DNA of 64,000 nt from Rhineura floridana (lineage: Eukaryota; Chordata; Lepidosauria; Squamata; Rhineuridae), in contig NC_084487.1 of NCBI RefSeq assembly GCF_030035675.1, positions 28,438,474-28,502,473 of the forward strand, in the 5' to 3' direction. The translations under genes and the position numbers were made by a program. Numbering within the stretch: position 1 is the first letter of the stretch; each line of letters starts with the position of its first letter. The notes under the pieces were generated by a model. That model was given only the letters and a program-made list of their open reading frames with translations. It did not search any database and was not told the DNA's origin. This document shows positions 12,389 through 25,500 of this stretch, piece after piece.

Positions 12389-14856
12389 TAACTCAAGGTT
12401 CATCCTGTAAACAGTGCCCCAGGGCAAGTAACTGACATGCTTGTTCACAACTGTAAGCTCTTTTCTTCCTGAAGGGAGAAGGGGGTAGAAGAAGAATGCT
12501 TTGCTGTATTGTATATTTCAAGTGATTATAGTATTAATAATTCTAGGGGTGTTTATAAACATCCATAAAAAGAGTGGAAGCACTAACATAACATTCTTGG
12601 CAGAGCAGATTCAGCTGAGGGGAAATGAAGTTCTGACTTTTGTTGGAAACCAGCAGATGTGCACAGTGCTGACTGGCTAGTGCCTGTGATTCCTTCCTCA
12701 TCCCAGAAATATTTTGCAACATTTTAACATTTTCTTAAAGGGGAAAAAAAACCCACATGTGTACATGGAGCTGCCCTGTCAAACTGAGTGGAGAAACTTG
12801 CATGCACAGGAGTCTCATTAGAGAAGTGAAGGCCTGGGGGGAGAAACAGAAATGTTCAGGGAAAAATGGGTTTTTTCCTCTTTTTTTCCTAAGCCTTCAT
12901 ATCTCAAAGCTTCATGCCACAATGCATACATGATATATAAAGCAGCTCTCTGTGCATAAGTGGGGCTATCATGATTGTAAAAAAAAATCATCCCCTCTGC
13001 CAAGGTTTACAGAAGGAACTATATGCACGTATAGAACAGTAGATTCTGCCTATTATTTAGAAAGACTTGCTTTAAGGACATGCTGTGGTTTTTTTACATT
13101 GCAATAATATATATACATGTTAGCACGTACCTGTTTCTGTACATGAAGCAGCAGCATGTGTTTTTACCATGTGTTTATACAGTATTTCAAGCATGTCAGT
13201 GAGCCAGGATGAGACATAGTTCCTTGGAGCAAACTTCCACACAGTTCATGTTTTAGCCACTTCACATGTTCTTTTACACCTGAAATAAGTCACTTTGGAT
13301 TTTTTAAAATTATACAGAGATGGAGATCAGTTGCAGGAAAATGGTATCCTGTCTAGAATCTGCTATTCAGTGCTAATATTTCATATTGTTTCATAACAAC
13401 ATATGCCCTGGTACAGACTTAGTATTGTTTTGAAGTGACTGTTGAGTGGTTTTGAAATTTAGGGGTCTGATGCAACTTCCAGTGGCTGTAGTAGGTCTCT
13501 TTGTATTGGTGTTAAATATGATGTAATCAACCTCAGTTGCAAAACTAAAGTGATGGGTATAGGATTAAGGTCCTAGATTGTGTCTACTGAGTAGCACAAA
13601 GAGAATCCACGGTGATGACTATCCTGCTTTCATCCATGTGAACAACCTTAGCAAAATTAAATGGGAAAGATACTCAGTATAAGCACAAGTCATACAAATT
13701 AGTTTTTTTCTAATAGGTTAGTTATCCCCTCTTCTACAGAGAAGAAATATTTTGTTTCTTGGTAGAGCAGCTTGGCAGGGCAAACTAAAGTTCTCATCCA
13801 TGCAGAATAACTCTTGATGGCAGTTTTAACTGTACTCAAGGCTCTCTCTATCTGACAAAAAGGTATCCAAATCTATAACCTGCATTTCTTAATTCTGCAA
13901 TGGCTTGGTTTGAACAGTATTATACACTCACGGTATGTTGTAAACTATTTAAAATCTAATTAGGAAGTGTCCATTGTGTAAATCCATTAAAGGGAAAATT
14001 TAACACGACGTTCCGGTTTGGAGACTAGTTTAGAGTGTTTGCTTGAGTTTGTTCTGTTTTTTCCCCCTATCTCAAAATGAATGTAGATTTGATTTTTCCT
14101 TAGTAAATTGTTGAAGTAGATGAGTCATTTTTATAAAACTTTTTTTCTAAGAAAAATAAAAATATTTGTGATAAAACAATTGAGAAAAAGGAGATTTTCC
14201 TCAAAGTATTTTATAAGAGAGCTAAAATACTATGTTAGGAAATAGGGGAAACTAAACCTTTCCCTTACTGCAGCAAATGCAACATATCCTCTAATGTTCC
14301 CCTTAAAAATGCACTGAAACTCATCTGCACTTAGTCTCAAGAACTTGAGTGGTGAGAGATGTTACAAGCAGGCAGAACATGAAGGGAAATCAATCAAAAA
14401 AGCCAGATTCCAAATGCACAATGGCCTTCACGATGAAACACAACTGAAAGATTATAGAACAGTATGTCTTGATACAAGAGTGGAAGCAGGGTAAGTCCTA
14501 CCTAGCTGATGTTATCAGAACCAATACATTGCTTTAAGATACAGTCCCACTGTGTTGTATCTGGCAAAGGAACGCATTTTTTTTAGTTGTAAAAATAGTT
14601 TCTCAAAGGGTGTATATTGTTTTTGCTCTACCACAAATAAATTGCAAAATGTAAAGAAAAAAGCAACATTTAAGATTGTGACAGTGGTTACCTTTTCCAT
14701 TTAATATGTACATGAATGTAAAATATTTGCAGATATGTGTATATATTTCTGTAACATATGTATATTTGGTCCATAAAGGTTGGAGCTGGAATACTGTAAA
14801 ATTGTGCACTTTAATTCTTGTTGAAAACTTTAAACTTAAAAATTTGTATCCTGTAA

Positions 14857-14862
14857 AATAAA
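14857..14862 (+). terminator. FGD4: candidate distal FGD4 poly(A) signal AATAAA
   Basis: AATAAA in CTGTAAAATAAAAGC, followed 20-40 bases later by GT-rich GTTGTTCTCTGTGG, the arrangement expected of a strong cleavage site. The preceding kilobase is AT-rich and largely repeat-free. If used, the FGD4 3' UTR would be about 10 kb. This is inference. Confidence 0.4.
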
Positions 14863-15044
14863 AGCATAATTAAATCAGTAGTTGTTCTCTGTGGCTTTAG
14901 TACTCTTGCCCATTTCTCTGTGTGGTCTTCACCAATGTAGCCAGGCTTACTGGTGGTGATAAAGAATTAAGAGTGAAATGCAGATGATTTCTAAAACAAG
15001 GACGACACACTTAAGGACAGATAGGCGGAGAAAATGGCAAGTTC

Positions 15045-16343
15045 CGCATAGTGTAAATTAGTGAATGTTTATTTCAAAGAACATCTCTTTTTTCAAAGTG
15101 ATGACATGCAATGCAATTTCATACAAGGTACAAAAAGTTAAGACTACAACAGGAGAAATACAAATTCAGTGGTCATCCAGGTAGGGGTCAGCCCGTGCAA
15201 GACCATTTTTTTCAAAGCAGTGATTGATGGAATGACCCTACAGGCCAGACTGCCTGAGAGATTGGAACATTGTACAGCATCAAATGCACCCCCCTTATAC
15301 ACACACTTATTTTTTAACCCAGCCCTCTCTAAAATATAATTTCATTTTTATGAGAAGTTTGACACCATTCAAATAAGACATTAGAGAACCAGACAGCCAC
15401 TTTAGGTAGATAAGGCATTGTTAGTGACCATGGAACTTCTATTCTTCTCTCTCCCCACCCCCTTGTGCTGTATCATGAAGTGCATTTCAGAATTTCCCCA
15501 ACTTTCATCATCCAGGCTCTGGTGTTTTCCCAAAGAAGTCTGTACTGATTTCATTTATCAAATTTGCCTCCTGTTCTTCCTTCAATGAAGACTAGGTAGT
15601 GAGATCTAACTCTCACTGTGGTGGTAAGCCACTTGAGGCTGGAAGGAAGAGCTTGCATGACAATATTCCTCCGAACAAAAACATTTCCTCTAAATTAGAT
15701 GGGGAGAAGGGACCTGGCTTAGCCACCTCCCTGAAAGTGCATTTTTTTCTGTATGTGAAGGGGAAAATATTTTCTGTATGGAAGAAAATTCAGTCATGTG
15801 AGCTGCCTCTACTTGGAAGTGGTACAGTCCAGATAGAGGCTCTATATTTGGCTGCCATAGTGACTGGCTGGCCACCACCAAGTTTCATGGCCAAGTGTGG
15901 AATTGAACCTATGATTCCATGTTCTAAACTTGTGATGTGGCTGCTGCACCACACTGATGTTCCTTGAAGATTCTGCTATCTTTGCTTTTGACACAGACTC
16001 TGCCTATTTTACTTGGATGTTGTTGTTTACAAGATATCACGTTCATTTCCAAACTGTTTCAGTCTTTTGATGTATTCACTCTCATTCTTTCAGGCCAACA
16101 ACTGAGGCCAAGAGTTAATCTAATTTTGCATTATGAGTCCATGACAAGTGGGGAAACAGTCTTCTAGACCCAACTCATGGTCTACTGGACCATGTTGATT
16201 CTCTAGTGCCCATCGGAGTTAGATCTACTTGCGTGTATTATGAGCTGATGTGTCCTATGCATGCAAAACACTGGCTATGTTAAAGTACTAGTTTATCCAA
16301 GGAAATGTATTTAATGTTCTATTTTTCACTTGTTCTTCAAGTC
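15045..16343 (-). other. DHX58: probable DHX58 3' UTR
   Basis: Sequence between the DHX58 stop and the first downstream AATAAA on the minus strand, about 1.28 kb. It contains no gene. A decayed tRNA-headed SINE-like segment lies at about 15860-15965, minus orientation. Confidence 0.45.
15068..15073 (-). terminator. DHX58: candidate DHX58 poly(A) signal AATAAA
   Basis: On the minus strand GAAATAAACATTC gives a canonical signal about 1.27 kb past the DHX58 stop. An ATTAAA at 16310-16315 is only 29 bases after the stop and a less likely end. The site lies about 200 bp from the candidate distal FGD4 signal, so the two genes would converge tail-to-tail. Confidence 0.45.
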
Positions 16344-16523
16344 TTAGCTGTCCAGCAAGAGGTTGGTACTACAATATTCAATATAGTCAAACTCTTTGAT
16401 GTCAAAGGTAACTTTACTCCACTTCTTGAATGTTCTTCGGTCATCTGGAGTTTCCACTACAAAATATTTAATGGCAAGCATGGGGAGTTTGATTTCCCGG
16501 TAGATCATTTCCATTCCCCAAGC
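16344..16523 (-). CDS. DHX58: DHX58 coding exon 12 (C-terminus)
   Basis: Residues 619-677 plus TAA. It encodes [31 protein letters not shown] and ends STNLLLDS, the basic RNA-binding end of the regulatory domain. Acceptor catacag. Confidence 0.95.
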   Translation of the reverse strand, partial: AWGMEMIYREIKLPMLAIKYFVVETPDDRRTFKKWSKVTFDIKEFDYIEYCSTNLLLDS

Positions 16524-19500
16524 CTGTATGGACAGAAGTAGGGCAGTTAGGTTATTCACCCAAGTTTCAAAAGGGTACAGTGCCACATTTAGTTGGGGAA
16601 AGCACTAGCCCTGCCAATAGTAGACAAAAAAAAAACCAGTACATTTTTCAGTGGACTGTGCCCCAGGCATTTTAATGCAAATTCATTAGGAAGAACCCTG
16701 TAGTGTTTCAAAATCACAAGCCATTTGCTATGTGACTGGTATGGTCTAATACAGGGGTTGCCAACCCATTAGCCATGTGCACCATGCTGCCCAGAAAGGC
16801 CTCCATTGGCACCCCCAGAATGTAGACTGGAATCTGAGCTTTTTTTAAAAGTAAGTCTCTAGGTCCCCTAGAAAGAAAGTTATGTAGCACAATGTGCAGG
16901 TTCCCTTATAGGTCATTTCTGTGAAATTAGCCAACCTGGCTACTTGTACCGTACCTGTCACTGTTAGCCAATGAATGAAGTCAGAGCTGCGACTGGTAAG
17001 TGAGTTGCTTGGATACCAGGCAGTAGGAATCCCTGGGATTCTAACGAACTGCTGTTTTGCCTTCCCTTTCAGTACACTTCCCCCCACCCTACAGTCCTTG
17101 GAATCTCCAGTTTGCCCTTCCTTTGTTCTTAGCAACTAGGATGCATCTTTCTGTGCAGAGGTCACCTGTGATCAGGTAGTGCCTAGAAATTAATTTCTGC
17201 AAATACTGCTAAACAATAAGTGTGGGTGAAAATTAAAGAATCCCCCTCCCCACAAAAGGCAAATGTGAAAACTTTCCAAAGAGGGTTAGGCATGTCTCCT
17301 GCTTTGCAGGAGCTAAAGAGCAGGGACTCATTAAGAATTCACTGTATAGTTAACTTGCAGTACAATGGTATATATGCCTACTCAGAAGTAATGTGTTTAC
17401 TGAGTCTTACTTCCAAGTAAGTCGGTACAGGATGGCAGCCTAGGCTTTGTTTTAAGGTTGGCACTAGGGGAAAAGCAGGGTTTTTGTGCCTTTATCAGCT
17501 ATGACAGGCAGAAATTTAAAAGGTCAAGCCTTTTCTAGTACAGAAATACAATTATGGGAAGAGCTTCACTGACTACTTTATAATTGTTTGCCCCATGGCA
17601 ACCATTTTGTGACTCTGGTTCAAGAAGGTTGACAAACCCTGGTCGAGCATACTAAGTTAGGGAGCAAGACATAAATTTTGTTTTGTCTGGTAAAATAAAA
17701 TTTAAGTAGTGTGCAGGATATGCGATTATTCAACAGTTGCTCAGACACGTAACAGCACCGTGCAGCTCCACAGTCCACCATAATTAAATGCCCTTAGGTT
17801 CATTGATGAGTTGCAACATACAGGCCAGAAATATGAGTGATTTAATAGTTGTGTAGTAGAGGGACTTTTAGCAGGTTGTCTTGCAAGTTACACCTGCTGC
17901 AGGGGCTCTGTTCTCTTTTGCATCTTGGCACCATTCATCCATGCCCAACTAACATTAGTAAATGTTTCAGTACTAGAGCTTTGCTGAATGTGTTCTTGAC
18001 ACTTGCCAACAACACATGATCCATTATGCATGTTCTGCTTTCTGTTCTAGCTCCAGGGACCAGTTAAGGGGCTCAGTTACAAGAGGGGCTCCCTCACTCT
18101 CTCCCAATTGTTCTGCATCTCGGGTCTTGTGAATGAAAAAAATGTGAAAAGCTGGTCCCAGGGCTAGAATTCGCAGTTTATAGAAAGGCATGTCTGCTAC
18201 TGCCATGCTGCATATATTCTCACCACGTACTCCCAATACCCCTTTCTTAGAGTAACTGCTCCCTCGACTAATTATAGATTTCTAACAAAGGGGAAGATGC
18301 AGCATTAAAGCCTTAGGGAGATCAAGGAACCTATATGTGCAAAATCAGAATCTGGCATCTCTGACTGTGATGCCCAAGCTTTAGAAACAGGTGGGTGGGT
18401 GGTGCTAGTGAGAATAACTCTAGTGACCATGAGACTGCTCTTTCTCTTTGGCTCCAGTCTTGCTGTCCTCTTAGCCACCCATTTCCTCTCCCCCACACAA
18501 ACAAAAATAAAAGTTCTCAAAGTAGCAGATGTATAAAAATGTCTTAAGTAGGAACAGATGATGTACTTTTCTAATACCTCAACCCTGGCTCCACTTACCT
18601 GCCCACATTTGCTGCAGCTGATGGAGCTGCCGGGCTTCCAGTCCTTGAACTCGCGAGGAATCGCCACATGAGCAAGGGATGCTTTATAGTACAGACTACA
18701 TTGAGGACAAAACAACACATTGATGTTAATTTCTCACTCATTATCCCTCTCCCTGTGAGACCAGCTGATCTAGCTCCCCACTCCATTGCATAAAACTTAC
18801 ATATGTACCAGGCTCACTTTTAAAAAGACAATCTTCAGTTTATGGAGTTCTCTACCAGAAAATGTCAACTGCTAGCCTAGATGGTTTTTTTTTTTAAAGA
18901 AATTGAGCAACTATTGACCATAATTACAAAATTGAACTTCCATGTATTCCTCTTAAAAGTTACATGCTGAGGGCAAACAAAAGGGAAGGTCCTGGTTCAT
19001 GTCCTACTTGGGGTCGGCTGCTGTTGCAAACAGAACGCTGGATTATTTTATTTACTGTGTTTATACATCACTTTTTATACAAGTGACCTGAAAGAAATTC
19101 ACATCCTCAAAGCAGTTTTCTTTCTGTTACAGTTACCAATCCACTGAAACAGCATGGAACACTCTGCGAGGTGGAAGCTTTTGCATTGCAGTGCTCCCTG
19201 CCTCTTGACTGATCCCAAATTCAACTGGAGTAAGTAGCAGCATTTATAGCAGCTCCATCAGCATGCCTGGCACCTTCTCCTAGGGGTGCCGAACCTGTGG
19301 CCATCCAGATATTCCTGGAGTCATATCAACCTCAGTCAACCAGGCCAATTGAAAAGGTTGATGGAAGTTGCAGTCCAACATCTGGAGATGGATTAGATGG
19401 CCTTTTGATCTAATCTAGAAGGACAATGCATATATTTTTATCTTTTGCACTTAAATATTGTCTAAGAACGCAAAATACTGGGCCAAGATAATCTGAGACA

Positions 19501-22500
19501 CTTTTTTTATTCAAAGATGTAGTGGAAAAGGACCTGGAGCAACGTCCCTTTCCCTTCCATTCTGTCAAGTCAAGCACAGTACCAGCCCTGAATCAAAAAA
19601 ATGTTGGGTCAATCTCAGCCAAAGCAGACAGAGCAAGAGCCATCTCCAGACCAGTGGTTCTCAAACTTTTTTGGTTCGTGGCGCACTGTAAAACATATAA
19701 AAATTTTCTGGTGCACTTTGTGTACAAAATTAAAAATATATTAATATATTTTAAACGATGAATAGAAATAAACTATAGAAAACTATTACTTACCCTATAC
19801 AAATGGGTTTCTTCTCATTTTTAAAATATACTTTCATAATATTTGAGGCACACCTAGCCACCTCTTAGGGCGCACCACTGTGCCTAGGTGCACCGTTTGA
19901 GAATCACTGCTCCAGGCTCTGTCCCCTCCTGCTTCTTGTTGGGACTGGGCAAGCAGAATGGAGATTCAAAAAGCATGATGCTTATGGTCATTCCGCCTTC
20001 CCTCACCTGAAGCTGGGGTTGATATTTATGTGGTGCATATTCTCAATTCTGCGCAGGTCACTGCCGTGGCAGACTGCTATGTTGCAGTTAAGGCAGTAGA
20101 GGCGCACAGAGTCTGGATCATATAGTCTGCGTTGCTGCTCACGCCCAGCATCCCGCAGCCTGCAGCTGACAACGGCTTCTTGCTGAAGCTTTGCAATCTT
20201 TAGAAAGGAAGAAGGTAGTTAGTTGGGTCTGAGCCAGAGGGTCTGATGTGTGTTTTAAATGCAGCTGAGAAGTAGCCAGGAAATCTGCTTCTAAACCATG
20301 TATTCTAGAATCCCCCTGCTCATCTTTGGTATGCTGAAGAACATCATTTCCCAAATTCTTCCATTGCTGCTTCCTGCTCTTCCACTCACTGAAAATACAG
20401 AATAGCTATACAGCAAGTCATTCATTATTCTCCAGCCTACTTGGTGGCTTATATAGTTTCATTGTTCAGAGTCAACATGGTGCAGTGAATAAGTTTTACA
20501 TCATCTTCAGCTACACTGCTCTTGGAAGAGAGAAAGTTCTTGGAGAAAGTTATTCTCAGCCACTGTTCCCCATTACAAAGTGGGAACAATTGCCTTACCT
20601 CATAGGGCTGTTGCCAATTTAAGTTGCTGAAACACACTATTAAATGAGCTATAACAAATTATTTTTTTTCATGATCAGGATTGTGCAGATGTTGCAGGTC
20701 TGCACCACTTCAGAATGCTCCGTAATTAAAAACAAACAGCAGAGCTTCCAGCTCATAGAGAGAGAAAACTTCAGAGAAAAGGTTCCTAACGTAACTTTCT
20801 CCCTAAGGGGCCAGTTTTCTGCTTTGTTTTATTTCTTAATACATTGATATTCCTCTCTCCTCCAAAGAGAAGAAGATGGTGTACTTGGTTTCCCCTCTCT
20901 GAATTTTATCCTCACAACAACCCTGTGAGGTAGGGCACCCAATGAATTTAGTAGGTGAGTGGAGATTAGAAATTAGGTCTCCTCAGGCCTAGTCAAGACA
21001 CTCTAGCCCAGAAATGAGGAACCTCAGGTTCAGGGGCCAAATGCAGCCTCCTCTGTCTGACCGTGGGGATTTTCTCTAGGCCACTTCCCATCTCCATAGG
21101 CCCCACCCCACCCCAGTCCTGCTTCCCACTTTCCCTGAGTGCTTTTGCCTGTCTCGAATGTGACTGAGATTACTCACTGTTTTCCCTCCAGTATAAGGGT
21201 TTTATTTAGGCTCAGTGTGCCCCCAGAGGCCCCAAACCCTCTGTCATCCACTGAGGGATTCTGGTGAGCCGTTTTTATACCTCCCCCGAGAAGAAAGTCA
21301 AGGTCTCATCCCAGTGCATACACATTTCCCAAGCATTGTATTTGTCTGGCCCTTTTGAGGTATAAGGCTCCTCACCATCTGTTCTTTTATTATCAGAGTT
21401 AGCTTTTACCATTTGAGTAAATGCCACACTCGCCTTGTTTAGGTTGCAGCCCCCTACTGTTTTCAGTCCTGAAGGCTGCCTCCCCTGGCTGCCCTCTTCT
21501 CTCTATATGACAGAGCATACGCACACCTTGAACTGTGGTGATCTCTTGATGGAGAGAGGGTGTGTCCGTGCATGCACATACATTAAACTCTGATGTTATG
21601 CATGTCGGGTATGTAGTCTATTATACAAAAATGAGAGTCCTATCCATTGCCCTGCTCACCTTTACCTCTAGCCCCACCCACCCATGCCATGCGGCCCTTG
21701 GAAGGTTCTCCATCAAGGAATGTGGCCCTTGGATTGAAAAAAGCCCCCCACCCTCCTTGCTCCAGCTACTACATCACAGTACAGGGATTTGCTTTAAACA
21801 AAGGGGGATCATCCAGACGTGCATCCCCGCTCACACAGTATGAAGAGGTACAGTTCAGAGGAAGAGCTGAACCATGTGATTCTCCTGTATATGTCATTTG
21901 GCTCCCCTTCCCAGCAAAAGTATGGTTTTACTTCTTTGCTAATGGCTTCCTCCACCACTACTTCTATCAGCTCTCTTTGTTCTCTGACTGCCCCCTTTCC
22001 AGAAAGTAATTTTACCTTTAGGTGGTATTCCAGCTGAGGCATCCGCTGCACCCACGCAATAGCTTTCTCCATTAAGACCTCCAGGGTCTCATTGAGCTTC
22101 TCACGGGCCACTTCCTTGCTATTAGCCTTGGCCAAAACAGAGCAGATGCTGTTTGGGGCACGGGCACGGCCCCTGGCCTGAAGAGATGAAAAGAAGGCTT
22201 ACATCCTTCCATAGAAATCCCAGCCTAACTCCTCTGCCTATCCCCAGGTACAGCCACACAGTTCGCTCAGCAACCATCCTAGCTTCTCCATTGCCACATT
22301 TTTCTCAATCATGCAGAAACATGACAAATTCAGAAGTGCAGGGTCCCTTCATGATAGTCGCCACCACCCTCACAGCCACCCCCTTCTAAGATTATACAAC
22401 CTTCTAAGATTATAGAATAATCTGGCCAGGCTTGAATACTGCTTCTGTATCACTATCATCATTTGACTGTCCTTTCTCATTGTCAGAGATATTGCTTGAA

Positions 22501-25500
22501 CTACTGAATTCCATTTCTATGTTTATCCCCCTAGGAGCCAATCAGTGTGAAAGGGGAGCATGTAAGCAACTGAGAAGAGTCTTCTCAATGGCTGCTTCAC
22601 TTCCATTCACTCTGATTGGCTCCAATCAGCAGGAAAGGGCAAGGAAGCATGTTAGAAGCCTCTTCTCAGTGGCCAACACACTCCCCTTTCGTGCTGAATG
22701 GCTCATAGGACGCTGGAGACACAGGGACCCTGCTGGGACCTGGTTCCCCAAAAAGTAAGGGGTCTAGGACCTCCTGAGACCTTGGACGACTACAACCCTG
22801 TCCCCCTGTATAGCATATTCTCGCAGGACACATTGAGCACTGTAAGGTGATTCTCCACGGCAGAGGTCACACTGAATTTCAACAAGGTCCCCCAGAGACT
22901 GGTGTTGGCTGACCTGCATCATGGAGATCTCGTTAGTCATCAGCCCATAGCGGACTACGATATTGCACTCAGCGATGTCTAGCCCTTCCTCAGCCACACT
23001 GGTGGAGAAGAGCAGATTGAGTGCCCCCTTGCGGAACTTATGGATGACATCTTGCTGCTCTTGCTGGATGAAACAACATAAGGTAGGGTAAAAAGATGTA
23101 GAGACAGTTGAGACATTTGGGTGAACCCTTTCTCTCATCAACCCCACAAGGAAAGCCCAAAGTATTCCCATCTAGTGTGTCCACCAGATAACTTTTTCTA
23201 TTACAGACTAAGCTGGAGGCCACAATTTGCAAGGCCTTTTCTGTAGTGGCCAAGTACATGGGAGGGGGAGAGTATATTTTATTGTGGCCCGGAGATCTAG
23301 GAACCCCTGATGCAAGCTGCAACCCCATGACCATGAGGGAAAAATAGAAGCTAAATTGTAGATGATGCTTGAGGATATTTTAGAAACTTACTTCCCTGCT
23401 TCTTTCTAGACCAGGGGTTCTCCACCTTTCTACCATTAGGGCTACTTGAGAGGGCTGAAAATTACTGAGGCCCACTAGTCACAAAATAGCAGTGCAGGGG
23501 TGGAGCCAGCAACAAAACGGTGGTAGATAGAGGCAGGGTTTGTCCTAATAAGGTGGAAATTACCTACATAATTTTCTAGTGATATCCAATCCCTCTTTCT
23601 TTGCCACAGCAATTTCCCTGCAGCAAATTACATAGTTTTCTTCATCTAGAGCCCTCCTCATTTTAGGCAGAATTTTCTGAGAGGCTCTAAGTAGAGAAGA
23701 TGCTTTATGCTTTCCCTTCCCCCATATGCCACTGAATTACTCATTTCCTTTAATTTCTTCCCTTCTATTATCCTATTCCCCCAAACTGTCCATTTCTTTC
23801 ATCTCTTTTCCCTGTAGCTTTTACATTAACGTCTTCTATAACAGCCTTCTCTTATCACCTTCCTTTCTATTCCCAATTAAAGATTATAATGTTTATGCAC
23901 ATATGAACCAACCCTCAGTCTTCCTGGATCTCAAACATTTTCTCACTTGATCTGTAGGAAAATTGAGGTTCCCCATCTTCATCTTACCTGTGTCATGTGT
24001 TTTGTCTGACTGCTGAAGCCAGCCCCTGTCAGGACAGCAGCCTTGATCCCAAGGTCATTCAAGACCTGGTTACCCTGTACCCACTGGTGAAGGCAATGAG
24101 CGCTCTGGCGTGTCCGGGTGAACACAATTCCCTGCGAGCTCTTCAATTCTTGGAATTGGTCCTGGAGGACTTTCTGCAGCTTACCAAGGTTGGGATTCTC
24201 ATAGCTCTGGTCTTGAGCTAGGGCCAAGAGGTGCACTTTGTTCCCTGCAAGGCAAGTGCAATGCACACAGAACTCAACTCTTGAGTCTAAGGATTATGAA
24301 TAATATTTCTTCATCTTGCAGTTTAAAAACAGTTAATATAACAGATTAACAATATAACAACTAACAAATAAGAACAAACCCCACAAAACCTCAAATAATC
24401 TAGTTCTAAGCCACGGTTGGTTACTACATGGCAACGTCAGTCCTCTGTCACTAATTGGACAGCAGTCAGTCTCACTCATAAACAGTTCCATTCAGTCCTT
24501 TAGCTCTGTCGCCATGTCCACACTGCCTCCTCTCTCTGATACCTTGTCTATGCACTTCCTTTTGTCCTTTTTCTTTCTCTTCCTTCTAGGGTCTCCTTTC
24601 AGTGGTACTTTTAAAAGTGCTGATCTAGCCCACCATGTGAAGCTGGTATGCTGTCGCTGGTCTCTATTTAAATACGCAAACCCTCTCTACGCGAGTAGGT
24701 CTTAATGCAGGTCAATCAACGGACCGCACGGTTGAAGCCTATGCACTTAAGAGTTTTACATGTATAGGTTAATGGGCTGTCCCTGCATGGATAAATGGAG
24801 GAGGGCTGGCCTAAGACATTTTGCTGCCTAAGGTGAGGGACAAGGTGGTGCCACCATTTCACATACAGAAACTGACTGGATTGACAACTGAATCTTATTT
24901 TGACATGGATGACGGGAGAACTGTAGGCTGGCTCTCTTCCCATACTTCCACCATTCATTAATATAATGGATTTCTGTATATTTTCACTAATAATATGCAT
25001 TTTTATGCACACTTTCTCCCATCTATGCATTTTTGTACATGTTGTTTGGTTGGAGAACTGTATTGCAAAATTCAGAGAAGTGAGAATTTGAAGATTAGCT
25101 ATGTTTCAGTTTGCTTATTGTTTTGGATAGGGCAAATTAGGTAGGTTCACCTTTAAATGTGAACTGAATCAAATTTCTCCTCCATCTTTATCTCAGAGGT
25201 TCTCTGCTATTAACACTTACTTTCAAAGATCTGGACCAGGTAGCACTCAGCAGGGTTCTGCAGCACCTTAGTAGCATTTTCTAGCAGGTAAAACTCATTC
25301 AGATGTTTGAAGGCATCAATCATGCGCACGGTGTCATTGATCAGAAGTGCACTGTTGTATTTACGGAGGTGCAAGGCACACACTCGGGTCTTTTGGCAAA
25401 AGTTTTTTGCTCCTGATAATGTGAAGAACACAAAGATGATGATGATGGCTGATAATACAGCTACCTATCAATAAACATTCCCTGGACAGCTTTGTTTGTT

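Larger units (their letters stand above)
4979..14856 (+). other. AT-rich non-coding tract: long FGD4 3' UTR or intergenic
   Basis: Nearly 10 kb without a recognisable gene on either strand. It holds MITEs (5851, 9722, 11318), a 46-bp-arm inverted repeat (6712), and an L2-type LINE fragment (11379). The 13.0-14.86 kb part is AT-rich and largely free of recognised repeats, and ends in a good poly(A) signal, which would fit the distal part of a long 3' UTR. Transcript data would decide. Confidence 0.5.

Noticed and set aside
16310-16315. ATTAAA as the DHX58 poly(A) signal
   Set aside because: Only 29 bases past the stop and without a GT-rich downstream element that I can see. The AATAAA at 15068 is preferred.
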